A stretch of DNA of 64,000 bases from Phytophthora sp. 'mugwort' (GCA_033558025.1 JAUCEF010000005.1:930001-994000), one strand, 5' to 3'; counted from the first letter of the stretch, positions 47,088-59,677 are shown. Made by a program: numbers and translations. Notes: generated from the sequence alone by a model not told the origin.

Positions 47088-47759
47088 CTTCTTTTGCGCC
47101 ACGCACCATCAAATTACTGCCGTCGACTTGTCCTGCTTGTCACGCCTCTCTCGCGCTCTAGCACACAGTGCGCCCCTGACCCACTGCTTTGCTGCTTTTA
47201 CCAACCCACGTTGGTGTCAACGAGATCGTTCTTCTACTAGACATGCTCAATCGGCACCGGGATTTCTGCTGCCGTCATGCATTTTCCGGCTCGTTTACTG
47301 GCTTCGGTGGCTGGCCTCGATCCCGCTGATCGCTGCTGGTGTTAGCGCTGGAGTCGCCTTACATTTGACGCTCTCACGGGAGTTGGTCGGCTATCAAGTG
47401 TCCGTGCCAAATCGGCCGCAGTTAGGATCGATGCAGTGGCGTGGGGGTCGCTATGTCGTGTCAAACCTTGTATGCTCTTGACCGCGAAAGGCGTTGTAAA
47501 GGTTGTGGTGGAGGCACGGTAACAGCATGTTGTGGTGTGTTTGGCAGTCGGTAGATGTGGTTAGCGCGTTTGAAGGTCCGTTGGCGTTTCGGGTCTACCA
47601 GTACCTTGGACGAGTAGGTGGATATAGAAGCGGGTGTGTAGCGGTACGTGAGGCCGCAGTATGTGTGATGAGCGCGTGGTGGCTTCTTGCCGTGTGTCGT
47701 TGTATGTGTTGTGAGAAATGCATTTTTCGGCGACGGTGTGGTGGGTAGCTTGTCGTGCT

Positions 47760-47832
47760 TCTCCTATAGCTCAGTTGGTAGAGCGTGCGGCTGTTAACCT
47801 CAAGGTCGCTGGTTCAAACCCAGCTGGGAGAG
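47760..47832 (+). tRNA. tRNA-Asn-GTT: tRNA-Asn(GTT), copy 65
   Basis: Step 745 bp: long spacer, five T, G at -30. Markers CGTTCTC. Confidence 0.97.
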
Positions 47833-48505
47833 CTTCTTTTGCGCCACGCACCATCAAATTACTGCCGTCGACTTGTCCTGCTTGTCACGCCTCTCTCGCG
47901 CTCTAGCACACAGTGCGCCCCTGACCCACTGCTTTGCTGCTTTTACCAACCCACGTTGGTGTCAACGAGATCGTTCTTCTACTAGACATGCTCAATCGGC
48001 ACCGGGATTTCTGCTGCCGTCATGCATTTTCCGGCTCGTTTACTGGCTTCGGTGGCTGGCCTCGATCCCGCTGATCGCTGCTGGTGTTAGCGCTGGAGTC
48101 GCCTTACATTTGACGCTCTCACGGGAGTTGGTCGGCTATCAAGTGTCCGTGCCAAATCGGCCGCAGTTAGGATCGATGCAGTGGCGTGGGGGTCGCTATG
48201 TCGTGTCAAACCTTGTATGCTCTTGACCGCGAAAGGCGTTGTAAAGGTTGTGGTGGAGGCACGGTAACAGCATGTTGTGGTGTGTTTGGCAGTCGGTAGA
48301 TGTGGTTAGCGCGTTTGAAGGTCCGTTGGCGTTTCGGGTCTACCAGTACCTTGGACGAGTAGGTGGATATAGAAGCGGGTGTGTAGCGGTACGTGAGGCC
48401 GCAGTATGTGTGATGAGCGCGTGGTGGCTTCTTGCCGTGTGTCGTTGTATGTGTTGTGAGAAATGCATTTTTTCGACGACGGTGTGGTGGGTAGCTTGTC
48501 GTGCT

Positions 48506-48578
48506 TCTCCTATAGCTCAGTTGGTAGAGCGTGCGGCTGTTAACCTCAAGGTCGCTGGTTCAAACCCAGCTGGGAGAG
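48506..48578 (+). tRNA. tRNA-Asn-GTT: tRNA-Asn(GTT), copy 66
   Basis: Step 746 bp: long spacer, six T. Markers CGTTCAT. Private T-to-C at 48799 in the trailing spacer. Confidence 0.97.
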
Positions 48579-49251
48579 CTTCTTTTGCGCCACGCACCAT
48601 CAAATTACTGCCGTCGACTTGTCCTGCTTGTCACGCCTCTCTCGCGCTCTAGCACACAGTGCGCCCCTGACCCACTGCTTTGCTGCTTTTACCAACCCAC
48701 GTTGGTGTCAACGAGATCGTTCTTCTACTAGACATGCTCAATCGGCACCGGGATTTCTGCTGCCGTCATGCATTTTCCGGCTCGTTTACTGGCTTCGGCG
48801 GCTGGCCTCGATCCCGCTGATCGCTGCTGGTGTTAGCGCTGGAGTCGCCTTACATTTGACGCTCTCACGGGAGTTGGTCGGCTATCAAGTGTCCGTGCCA
48901 AATCGGCCGCAGTTAGGATCGATGCAGTGGCGTGGGGGTCGCTATGTCGAGTCAAACTTTGTATGCTCTTGACCGCGAAAGGCGTTGTAAAGGTTGTGGT
49001 GGAGGCACGGTAACAGCATGTTGTGGTGTGTTTGGCAGTCGGTAGATGTGGTTAGCGCGTTTGAAGGTCCGTTGGCGTTTCGGGTCTACCAGTACCTTGG
49101 ACGAGTAGGTGGATATAGAAGCGGGTGTGTAGCGGTACGTGAGGCCGCAGTATGTGTGATGAGCGCGTGGTGGCTTCTTGCCGTGTGTCGTTGTATGTGT
49201 TGTGAGAAATGCATTTTTTCGACGACGGTGTGGTGGGTAGCTTGTCGTGCT

Positions 49252-49324
49252 TCTCCTATAGCTCAGTTGGTAGAGCGTGCGGCTGTTAACCTCAAGGTCG
49301 CTGGTTCAAACCCAGCTGGGAGAG
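49252..49324 (+). tRNA. tRNA-Asn-GTT: tRNA-Asn(GTT), copy 67
   Basis: Step 746 bp: long spacer, six T. Markers CGTTCAC, a unique combination that joins the +372 A and +380 C alleles only 8 bp apart. Confidence 0.97.
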
Positions 49325-49983
49325 CTTCTTTTGCGCCACGCACCATCAAATTACTGCCGTCGACTTGTCCTGCTTGTCACGCCTCTCTCGCGCTCTAGCA
49401 CACAGTGCGCCCCTGACCCACTGCTTTGCTGCTTTTACCAACCCACGTTGGTGTCAACGAGATCGTTCTTCTACTAGACATGCTCAATCGGCACCGGGAT
49501 TTCTGCTGCCGTCATGCATTTTCCGGCTCGTTTACTGGCTTCGGTGGCTGGCCTCGATCCCGCTGATCGCTGCTGGTGTTAGCGCTGGAGTCGCCTTACA
49601 TTTGACGCTCTCACGGGAGTTGGTCGGCTATCAAGTGTCCGTGCCAAATCGGCCGCAGTTAGGATCGATGCAGTGGCGTGGGGGTCGCTATGTCGAGTCA
49701 AACCTTGTATGCTCTTGACCGCGAAAGGCGTTGTAAAGGTTGTGGTGGAGGCACGGTAACAGCATGTTGTGGTGTGTTTGGCAGTCGGTAGATGTGGTTA
49801 GCGCGTTTGAAGGTCCGTTGGCCAGTACCTTGGACGAGTAGGTGGATATAGAAGCGGGTGTGTAGCGGTACGTGAGGCCGCAGTATGTGTGATGAGCGCG
49901 TGGTGGCTTCTTGCCGTGTGTCGTTGTATGTGTTGTGAGAAATGCATTTTTCGGCGACAGTGTGGTGGGTAGCTTGTCGTGCT

Positions 49984-50056
49984 TCTCCTATAGCTCAGTT
50001 GGTAGAGCGTGCGGCTGTTAACCTCAAGGTCGCTGGTTCAAACCCAGCTGGGAGAG
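49984..50056 (+). tRNA. tRNA-Asn-GTT: tRNA-Asn(GTT), copy 68
   Basis: Step 732 bp: short spacer, five T, G at -30, A at -25. Markers CGTTCTC. Confidence 0.97.
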
Positions 50057-50715
50057 CTTCTTTTGCGCCACGCACCATCAAATTACTGCCGTCGACTTGT
50101 CCTGCTTGTCACGCCTCTCTCGCGCTCTAGCACACAGTGCGCCCCTGACCCACTGCTTTGCTGCTTTTACCAACCCACGTTGGTGTCAACGAGATCGTTC
50201 TTCTACTAGACATGCTCAATCGGCACCGGGATTTCTGCTGCCGTCATGCATTTTCCGGCTCGTTTACTGGCTTCGGTGGCTGGCCTCGATCCCGCTGATC
50301 GCTGCTGGTGTTAGCGCTGGAGTCGCCTTACATTTGACGCTCTCACGGGAGTTGGTCGGCTATCAAGTGTCCGTGCCAAATCGGCCGCAGTTAGGATCGA
50401 TGCAGTGGCGTGGGGGTCGCTATGTCGTGTCAAACCTTGTATGCTCTTGACCGCGAAAGGCGTTGTAAAGGTTGTGGTGGAGGCACGGTAACAGCATGTT
50501 GTGGTGTGTTTGGCAGTCGGTAGATGTGGTTAGCGCGTTTGAAGGTCCGTTGGCCAGTACCTTGGACGAGTAGGTGGATATAGAAGCGGGTGTGTAGCGG
50601 TACGTGAGGCCGCAGTATGTGTGATGAGCGCGTGGTGGCTTCTTGCCGTGTGTCGTTGTATGTGTTGTGAGAAATGCATTTTTCGGCGACAGTGTGGTGG
50701 GTAGCTTGTCGTGCT

Positions 50716-50788
50716 TCTCCTATAGCTCAGTTGGTAGAGCGTGCGGCTGTTAACCTCAAGGTCGCTGGTTCAAACCCAGCTGGGAGAG
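50716..50788 (+). tRNA. tRNA-Asn-GTT: tRNA-Asn(GTT), copy 69
   Basis: Step 732 bp: short spacer, five T, G at -30, A at -25. Markers CGTTCTC, indistinguishable from copy 68. Confidence 0.97.
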
Positions 50789-51447
50789 CTTCTTTTGCGC
50801 CACGCACCATCAAATTACTGCCGTCGACTTGTCCTGCTTGTCACGCCTCTCTCGCGCTCTAGCACACAGTGCGCCCCTGACCCACTGCTTTGCTGCTTTT
50901 ACCAACCCACGTTGGTGTCAACGAGATCGTTCTTCTACTAGACATGCTCAATCGGCACCGGGATTTCTGCTGCCGTCATGCATTTTCCGGCTCGTTTACT
51001 GGCTTCGGTGGCTGGCCTCGATCCCGCTGATCGCTGCTGGTGTTAGCGCTGGAGTCGCCTTACATTTGACGCTCTCACGGGAGTTGGTCGGCTATCAAGT
51101 GTCCGTGCCAAATCGGCCGCAGTTAGGATCGATGCAGTGGCGTGGGGGTCGCTATGTCGTGTCAAACCTTGTATGCTCTTGACCGCGAAAGGCGTTGTAA
51201 AGGTTGTGGTGGAGGCACGGTAACAGCATGTTGTGGTGTGTTTGGCAGTCGGTAGATGTGGTTAGCGCGTTTGAAGGTCCGTTGGCCAGTACCTTGGACG
51301 AGTAGGTGGATATAGAAGCGGGTGTGTAGCGGTACGTGAGGCCGCAGTATGTGTGATGAGCGCGTGGTGGCTTCTTGCCGTGTGTCGTTGTATGTGTTGT
51401 GAGAAATGCATTTTTCGGCGACAGTGTGGTGGGTAGCTTGTCGTGCT

Positions 51448-51520
51448 TCTCCTATAGCTCAGTTGGTAGAGCGTGCGGCTGTTAACCTCAAGGTCGCTGG
51501 TTCAAACCCAGCTGGGAGAG
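51448..51520 (+). tRNA. tRNA-Asn-GTT: tRNA-Asn(GTT), copy 70
   Basis: Step 732 bp: short spacer, five T, G at -30, A at -25. Markers CGTTCAT, as copy 59. Confidence 0.97.
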
Positions 51521-52192
51521 CTTCTTTTGCGCCACGCACCATCAAATTACTGCCGTCGACTTGTCCTGCTTGTCACGCCTCTCTCGCGCTCTAGCACACA
51601 GTGCGCCCCTGACCCACTGCTTTGCTGCTTTTACCAACCCACGTTGGTGTCAACGAGATCGTTCTTCTACTAGACATGCTCAATCGGCACCGGGATTTCT
51701 GCTGCCGTCATGCATTTTCCGGCTCGTTTACTGGCTTCGGTGGCTGGCCTCGATCCCGCTGATCGCTGCTGGTGTTAGCGCTGGAGTCGCCTTACATTTG
51801 ACGCTCTCACGGGAGTTGGTCGGCTATCAAGTGTCCGTGCCAAATCGGCCGCAGTTAGGATCGATGCAGTGGCGTGGGGGTCGCTATGTCGAGTCAAACT
51901 TTGTATGCTCTTGACCGCGAAAGGCGTTGTAAAGGTTGTGGTGGAGGCACGGTAACAGCATGTTGTGGTGTGTTTGGCAGTCGGTAGATGTGGTTAGCGC
52001 GTTTGAAGGTCCGTTGGCGTTTCGGGTCTACCAGTACCTTGGACGAGTAGGTGGATATAGAAGCGGGTGTGTAGCGGTACGTGAGGCCGCAGTATGTGTG
52101 ATGAGCGCGTGGTGGCTTCTTGCCGTGTGTCGTTGTATGTGTTGTGAGAAATGCATTTTTCGACGACAGTGTGGTGGGTAGCTTGTCGTGCT

Positions 52193-52265
52193 TCTCCTAT
52201 AGCTCAGTTGGTAGAGCGTGCGGCTGTTAACCTCAAGGTCGCTGGTTCAAACCCAGCTGGGAGAG
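52193..52265 (+). tRNA. tRNA-Asn-GTT: tRNA-Asn(GTT), copy 71
   Basis: Step 745 bp: long spacer, five T, A at -25. Markers CGTCCAT; the only +279 C in the right half. Confidence 0.97.
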
Positions 52266-52924
52266 CTTCTTTTGCGCCACGCACCATCAAATTACTGCCG
52301 TCGACTTGTCCTGCTTGTCACGCCTCTCTCGCGCTCTAGCACACAGTGCGCCCCTGACCCACTGCTTTGCTGCTTTTACCAACCCACGTTGGTGTCAACG
52401 AGATCGTTCTTCTACTAGACATGCTCAATCGGCACCGGGATTTCTGCTGCCGTCATGCATTTTCCGGCTCGTTTACTGGCTTCGGTGGCTGGCCTCGATC
52501 CCGCTGATCGCTGCTGGTGTTAGCGCTGGAGTCGCCTTACATTCGACGCTCTCACGGGAGTTGGTCGGCTATCAAGTGTCCGTGCCAAATCGGCCGCAGT
52601 TAGGATCGATGCAGTGGCGTGGGGGTCGCTATGTCGAGTCAAACTTTGTATGCTCTTGACCGCGAAAGGCGTTGTAAAGGTTGTGGTGGAGGCACGGTAA
52701 CAGCATGTTGTGGTGTGTTTGGCAGTCGGTAGATGTGGTTAGCGCGTTTGAAGGTCCGTTGGCCAGTACCTTGGACGAGTAGGTGGATATAGAAGCGGGT
52801 GTGTAGCGGTACGTGAGGCCGCAGTATGTGTGATGAGCGCGTGGTGGCTTCTTGCCGTGTGTCGTTGTATGTGTTGTGAGAAATGCATTTTTCGGCGACA
52901 GTGTGGTGGGTAGCTTGTCGTGCT

Positions 52925-52997
52925 TCTCCTATAGCTCAGTTGGTAGAGCGTGCGGCTGTTAACCTCAAGGTCGCTGGTTCAAACCCAGCTGGGAGAG
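52925..52997 (+). tRNA. tRNA-Asn-GTT: tRNA-Asn(GTT), copy 72
   Basis: Step 732 bp: short spacer, five T, G at -30, A at -25. Markers CGTTCAT. Private T-to-A at 53192 in the trailing spacer. Confidence 0.97.
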
Positions 52998-53669
52998 CTT
53001 CTTTTGCGCCACGCACCATCAAATTACTGCCGTCGACTTGTCCTGCTTGTCACGCCTCTCTCGCGCTCTAGCACACAGTGCGCCCCTGACCCACTGCTTT
53101 GCTGCTTTTACCAACCCACGTTGGTGTCAACGAGATCGTTCTTCTACTAGACATGCTCAATCGGCACCGGGATTTCTGCTGCCGTCATGCAATTTCCGGC
53201 TCGTTTACTGGCTTCGGTGGCTGGCCTCGATCCCGCTGATCGCTGCTGGTGTTAGCGCTGGAGTCGCCTTACATTTGACGCTCTCACGGGAGTTGGTCGG
53301 CTATCAAGTGTCCGTGCCAAATCGGCCGCAGTTAGGATCGATGCAGTGGCGTGGGGGTCGCTATGTCGAGTCAAACTTTGTATGCTCTTGACCGCGAAAG
53401 GCGTTGTAAAGGTTGTGGTGGAGGCACGGTAACAGCATGTTGTGGTGTGTTTGGCAGTCGGTAGATGTGGTTAGCGCGTTTGAAGGTCCGTTGGCGTTTC
53501 GGGTCTACCAGTACCTTGGACGAGTAGGTGGATATAGAAGCGGGTGTGTAGCGGTACGTGAGGCCGCAGTATGTGTGATGAGCGCGTGGTGGCTTCTTGC
53601 CGTGTGTCGTTGTATGTGTTGTGAGAAATGCATTTTTCGACGACAGTGTGGTGGGTAGCTTGTCGTGCT

Positions 53670-53742
53670 TCTCCTATAGCTCAGTTGGTAGAGCGTGCGG
53701 CTGTTAACCTCAAGGTCGCTGGTTCAAACCCAGCTGGGAGAG
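53670..53742 (+). tRNA. tRNA-Asn-GTT: tRNA-Asn(GTT), copy 73
   Basis: Step 745 bp: long spacer, five T, A at -25. Markers TGTTCAT. Confidence 0.97.
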
Positions 53743-54414
53743 CTTCTTTTGCGCCATGCACCATCAAATTACTGCCGTCGACTTGTCCTGCTTGTCACGC
53801 CTCTCTCGCGCTCTAGCACACAGTGCGCCCCTGACCCACTGCTTTGCTGCTTTTACCAACCCACGTTGGTGTCAACGAGATCGTTCTTCTACTAGACATG
53901 CTCAATCGGCACCGGGATTTCTGCTGCCGTCATGCATTTTCCGGCTCGTTTACTGGCTTCGGTGGCTGGCCTCGATCCCGCTGATCGCTGCTGGTGTTAG
54001 CGCTGGAGTCGCCTTACATTTGACGCTCTCACGGGAGTTGGTCGGCTATCAAGTGTCCGTGCCAAATCGGCCGCAGTTAGGATCGATGCAGTGGCGTGGG
54101 GGTCGCTATGTCGAGTCAAACTTTGTATGCTCTTGACCGCGAAAGGCGTTGTAAAGGTTGTGGTGGAGGCACGGTAACAGCATGTTGTGGTGTGTTTGGC
54201 AGTCGGTAGATGTGGTTAGCGCGTTTGAAGGTCCGTTGGCGTTTCGGGTCTACCAGTACCTTGGACGAGTAGGTGGATATAGAAGCGGGTGTGTAGCGGT
54301 ACGTGAGGCCGCAGTATGTGTGATGAGCGCGTGGTGGCTTCTTGCCGTGTGTCGTTGTATGTGTTGTGAGAAATGCATTTTTCGACGACAGTGTGGTGGG
54401 TAGCTTGTCGTGCT

Positions 54415-54487
54415 TCTCCTATAGCTCAGTTGGTAGAGCGTGCGGCTGTTAACCTCAAGGTCGCTGGTTCAAACCCAGCTGGGAGAG
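54415..54487 (+). tRNA. tRNA-Asn-GTT: tRNA-Asn(GTT), copy 74
   Basis: Step 745 bp: long spacer, five T, A at -25. Markers TGTTCAT, same as copy 73. Confidence 0.97.
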
Positions 54488-55159
54488 CTTCTTTTGCGCC
54501 ATGCACCATCAAATTACTGCCGTCGACTTGTCCTGCTTGTCACGCCTCTCTCGCGCTCTAGCACACAGTGCGCCCCTGACCCACTGCTTTGCTGCTTTTA
54601 CCAACCCACGTTGGTGTCAACGAGATCGTTCTTCTACTAGACATGCTCAATCGGCACCGGGATTTCTGCTGCCGTCATGCATTTTCCGGCTCGTTTACTG
54701 GCTTCGGTGGCTGGCCTCGATCCCGCTGATCGCTGCTGGTGTTAGCGCTGGAGTCGCCTTACATTTGACGCTCTCACGGGAGTTGGTCGGCTATCAAGTG
54801 TCCGTGCCAAATCGGCCGCAGTTAGGATCGATGCAGTGGCGTGGGGGTCGCTATGTCGAGTCAAACTTTGTATGCTCTTGACCGCGAAAGGCGTTGTAAA
54901 GGTTGTGGTGGAGGCACGGTAACAGCATGTTGTGGTGTGTTTGGCAGTCGGTAGATGTGGTTAGCGCGTTTGAAGGTCCGTTGGCGTTTCGGGTCTACCA
55001 GTACCTTGGACGAGTAGGTGGATATAGAAGCGGGTGTGTAGCGGTACGTGAGGCCGCAGTATGTGTGATGAGCGCGTGGTGGCTTCTTGCCGTGTGTCGT
55101 TGTATGTGTTGTGAGAAATGCATTTTTCGACGACAGTGTGGTGGGTAGCTTGTCGTGCT

Positions 55160-55232
55160 TCTCCTATAGCTCAGTTGGTAGAGCGTGCGGCTGTTAACCT
55201 CAAGGTCGCTGGTTCAAACCCAGCTGGGAGAG
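55160..55232 (+). tRNA. tRNA-Asn-GTT: tRNA-Asn(GTT), copy 75
   Basis: Step 745 bp: long spacer, five T, A at -25. Markers CGTTCAT. Confidence 0.97.
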
Positions 55233-55905
55233 CTTCTTTTGCGCCACGCACCATCAAATTACTGCCGTCGACTTGTCCTGCTTGTCACGCCTCTCTCGCG
55301 CTCTAGCACACAGTGCGCCCCTGACCCACTGCTTTGCTGCTTTTACCAACCCACGTTGGTGTCAACGAGATCGTTCTTCTACTAGACATGCTCAATCGGC
55401 ACCGGGATTTCTGCTGCCGTCATGCATTTTCCGGCTCGTTTACTGGCTTCGGTGGCTGGCCTCGATCCCGCTGATCGCTGCTGGTGTTAGCGCTGGAGTC
55501 GCCTTACATTTGACGCTCTCACGGGAGTTGGTCGGCTATCAAGTGTCCGTGCCAAATCGGCCGCAGTTAGGATCGATGCAGTGGCGTGGGGGTCGCTATG
55601 TCGAGTCAAACTTTGTATGCTCTTGACCGCGAAAGGCGTTGTAAAGGTTGTGGTGGAGGCACGGTAACAGCATGTTGTGGTGTGTTTGGCAGTCGGTAGA
55701 TGTGGTTAGCGCGTTTGAAGGTCCGTTGGCGTTTCGGGTCTACCAGTACCTTGGACGAGTAGGTGGATATAGAAGCGGGTGTGTAGCGGTACGTGAGGCC
55801 GCAGTATGTGTGATGAGCGCGTGGTGGCTTCTTGCCGTGTGTCGTTGTATGTGTTGTGAGAAATGCATTTTTTCGACGACGGTGTGGTGGGTAGCTTGTC
55901 GTGCT

Positions 55906-55978
55906 TCTCCTATAGCTCAGTTGGTAAAGCGTGCGGCTGTTAACCTCAAGGTCGCTGGTTCAAACCCAGCTGGGAGAG
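55906..55978 (+). tRNA. tRNA-Asn-GTT: tRNA-Asn(GTT), copy 76, G22A D-stem variant
   Basis: Step 746 bp: long spacer, six T. Base 22 is A (55927), which breaks the C13-G22 pair of the D stem. The A box core is unchanged, so transcription is still expected, but folding or stability may suffer. Markers CGTTCAT. Confidence 0.93.
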
Positions 55979-56637
55979 CTTCTTTTGCGCCACGCACCAT
56001 CAAATTACTGCCGTCGACTTGTCCTGCTTGTCACGCCTCTCTCGCGCTCTAGCACACAGTGCGCCCCTGACCCACTGCTTTGCTGCTTTTACCAACCCAC
56101 GTTGGTGTCAACGAGATCGTTCTTCTACTAGACATGCTCAATCGGCACCGGGATTTCTGCTGCCGTCATGCATTTTCCGGCTCGTTTACTGGCTTCGGTG
56201 GCTGGCCTCGATCCCGCTGATCGCTGCTGGTGTTAGCGCTGGAGTCGCCTTACATTTGACGCTCTCACGGGAGTTGGTCGGCTATCAAGTGTCCGTGCCA
56301 AATCGGCCGCAGTTAGGATCGATGCAGTGGCGTGGGGGTCGCTATGTCGAGTCAAACTTTGTATGCTCTTGACCGCGAAAGGCGTTGTAAAGGTTGTGGT
56401 GGAGGCACGGTAACAGCATGTTGTGGTGTGTTTGGCAGTCGGTAGATGTGGTTAGCGCGTTTGAAGGTCCGTTGGCCAGTACCTTGGACGAGTAGGTGGA
56501 TATAGAAGCGGGTGTGTAGCGGTACGTGAGGCCGCAGTATGTGTGATGAGCGCGTGGTGGCTTCTTGCCGTGTGTCGTTGTATGTGTTGTGAGAAATGCA
56601 TTTTTCGGCGACGGTGTGGTGGGTAGCTTGTCGTGCT

Positions 56638-56710
56638 TCTCCTATAGCTCAGTTGGTAGAGCGTGCGGCTGTTAACCTCAAGGTCGCTGGTTCAAACCCA
56701 GCTGGGAGAG
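56638..56710 (+). tRNA. tRNA-Asn-GTT: tRNA-Asn(GTT), copy 77
   Basis: Step 732 bp: short spacer, five T, G at -30. Markers TGTTCAT. Confidence 0.97.
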
Positions 56711-57382
56711 CTTCTTTTGCGCCATGCACCATCAAATTACTGCCGTCGACTTGTCCTGCTTGTCACGCCTCTCTCGCGCTCTAGCACACAGTGCGCCCCT
56801 GACCCACTGCTTTGCTGCTTTTACCAACCCACGTTGGTGTCAACGAGATCGTTCTTCTACTAGACATGCTCAATCGGCACCGGGATTTCTGCTGCCGTCA
56901 TGCATTTTCCGGCTCGTTTACTGGCTTCGGTGGCTGGCCTCGATCCCGCTGATCGCTGCTGGTGTTAGCGCTGGAGTCGCCTTACATTTGACGCTCTCAC
57001 GGGAGTTGGTCGGCTATCAAGTGTCCGTGCCAAATCGGCCGCAGTTAGGATCGATGCAGTGGCGTGGGGGTCGCTATGTCGAGTCAAACTTTGTATGCTC
57101 TTGACCGCGAAAGGCGTTGTAAAGGTTGTGGTGGAGGCACGGTAACAGCATGTTGTGGTGTGTTTGGCAGTCGGTAGATGTGGTTAGCGCGTTTGAAGGT
57201 CCGTTGGCGTTTCGGGTCTACCAGTACCTTGGACGAGTAGGTGGATATAGAAGCGGGTGTGTAGCGGTACGTGAGGCCGCAGTATGTGTGATGAGCGCGT
57301 GGTGGCTTCTTGCCGTGTGTCGTTGTATGTGTTGTGAGAAATGCATTTTTCGACGACGGTGTGGTGGGTAGCTTGTCGTGCT

Positions 57383-57455
57383 TCTTCTATAGCTCAGTTG
57401 GTAGAGCGTGCGGCTGTTAACCTCAAGGTCGCTGGTTCAAACCCAGCTGGGAGAG
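57383..57455 (+). tRNA. tRNA-Asn-GTT: tRNA-Asn(GTT), copy 78, C4T variant
   Basis: Step 745 bp: long spacer, five T. Base 4 is T (57386), turning the C4-G69 pair into a T-G wobble. Combined with T6-G67 this weakens the acceptor stem. Markers CGTTCTT. Confidence 0.95.
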
Positions 57456-58114
57456 CTTCTTTTGCGCCACGCACCATCAAATTACTGCCGTCGACTTGTC
57501 CTGCTTGTCACGCCTCTCTCGCGCTCTAGCACACAGTGCGCCCCTGACCCACTGCTTTGCTGCTTTTACCAACCCACGTTGGTGTCAACGAGATCGTTCT
57601 TCTACTAGACATGCTCAATCGGCACCGGGATTTCTGCTGCCGTCATGCATTTTCCGGCTCGTTTACTGGCTTCGGTGGCTGGCCTCGATCCCGCTGATCG
57701 CTGCTGGTGTTAGCGCTGGAGTCGCCTTACATTTGACGCTCTCACGGGAGTTGGTCGGCTATCAAGTGTCCGTGCCAAATCGGCCGCAGTTAGGATCGAT
57801 GCAGTGGCGTGGGGGTCGCTATGTCGTGTCAAACTTTGTATGCTCTTGACCGCGAAAGGCGTTGTAAAGGTTGTGGTGGAGGCACGGTAACAGCATGTTG
57901 TGGTGTGTTTGGCAGTCGGTAGATGTGGTTAGCGCGTTTGAAGGTCCGTTGGCCAGTACCTTGGACGAGTAGGTGGATATAGAAGCGGGTGTGTAGCGGT
58001 ACGTGAGGCCGCAGTATGTGTGATGAGCGCGTGGTGGCTTCTTGCCGTGTGTCGTTGTATGTGTTGTGAGAAATGCATTTTTCGACGACAGTGTGGTGGG
58101 TAGCTTGTCGTGCT

Positions 58115-58187
58115 TCTCCTATAGCTCAGTTGGTAGAGCGTGCGGCTGTTAACCTCAAGGTCGCTGGTTCAAACCCAGCTGGGAGAG
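58115..58187 (+). tRNA. tRNA-Asn-GTT: tRNA-Asn(GTT), copy 79
   Basis: Step 732 bp: short spacer, five T, A at -25. Markers CGTTCAT. Confidence 0.97.
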
Positions 58188-58859
58188 CTTCTTTTGCGCC
58201 ACGCACCATCAAATTACTGCCGTCGACTTGTCCTGCTTGTCACGCCTCTCTCGCGCTCTAGCACACAGTGCGCCCCTGACCCACTGCTTTGCTGCTTTTA
58301 CCAACCCACGTTGGTGTCAACGAGATCGTTCTTCTACTAGACATGCTCAATCGGCACCGGGATTTCTGCTGCCGTCATGCATTTTCCGGCTCGTTTACTG
58401 GCTTCGGTGGCTGGCCTCGATCCCGCTGATCGCTGCTGGTGTTAGCGCTGGAGTCGCCTTACATTTGACGCTCTCACGGGAGTTGGTCGGCTATCAAGTG
58501 TCCGTGCCAAATCGGCCGCAGTTAGGATCGATGCAGTGGCGTGGGGGTCGCTATGTCGAGTCAAACTTTGTATGCTCTTGACCGCGAAAGGCGTTGTAAA
58601 GGTTGTGGTGGAGGCACGGTAACAGCATGTTGTGGTGTGTTTGGCAGTCGGTAGATGTGGTTAGCGCGTTTGAAGGTCCGTTGGCGTTTCGGGTCTACCA
58701 GTACCTTGGACGAGTAGGTGGATATAGAAGCGGGTGTGTAGCGGTACGTGAGGCCGCAGTATGTGTGATGAGCGCGTGGTGGCTTCTTGCCGTGTGTCGT
58801 TGTATGTGTTGTGAGAAATGCATTTTTCGACGACGGTGTGGTGGGTAGCTTGTCGTGCT

Positions 58860-58932
58860 TCTCCTATAGCTCAGTTGGTAGAGCGTGCGGCTGTTAACCT
58901 CAAGGTCGCTGGTTCAAACCCAGCTGGGAGAG
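58860..58932 (+). tRNA. tRNA-Asn-GTT: tRNA-Asn(GTT), copy 80
   Basis: Step 745 bp: long spacer, five T. Markers TGTTTAT. Confidence 0.97.
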
Positions 58933-59604
58933 CTTCTTTTGCGCCATGCACCATCAAATTACTGCCGTCGACTTGTCCTGCTTGTCACGCCTCTCTCGCG
59001 CTCTAGCACACAGTGCGCCCCTGACCCACTGCTTTGCTGCTTTTACCAACCCACGTTGGTGTCAACGAGATCGTTCTTCTACTAGACATGCTCAATCGGC
59101 ACCGGGATTTCTGCTGCCGTCATGCATTTTCCGGCTCGTTTACTGGCTTCGGTGGCTGGCCTCGATCCCGCTGATCGCTGCTGGTGTTAGCGCTGGAGTC
59201 GCCTTACATTTGACGCTCTCACGGGAGTTGGTCGGCTATCAAGTGTCCGTGCCAAATCGGCCGCAGTTAGGATCGATGCAGTGGCGTGGGGGTCGCTATG
59301 TTGAGTCAAACTTTGTATGCTCTTGACCGCGAAAGGCGTTGTAAAGGTTGTGGTGGAGGCACGGTAACAGCATGTTGTGGTGTGTTTGGCAGTCGGTAGA
59401 TGTGGTTAGCGCGTTTGAAGGTCCGTTGGCGTTTCGGGTCTACCAGTACCTTGGACGAGTAGGTGGATATAGAAGCGGGTGTGTAGCGGTACGTGAGGCC
59501 GCAGTATGTGTGATGAGCGCGTGGTGGCTTCTTGCCGTGTGTCGTTGTATGTGTTGTGAGAAATGCATTTTTCGACGACGGTGTGGTGGGTAGCTTGTCG
59601 TGCT

Positions 59605-59677
59605 TCTCCTATAGCTCAGTTGGTAGAGCGTGCGGCTGTTAACCTCAAGGTCGCTGGTTCAAACCCAGCTGGGAGAG
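59605..59677 (+). tRNA. tRNA-Asn-GTT: tRNA-Asn(GTT), copy 81
   Basis: Step 745 bp: long spacer, five T. Markers TGTTCAT; differs from copy 80 only at +370 among the markers. Confidence 0.97.
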
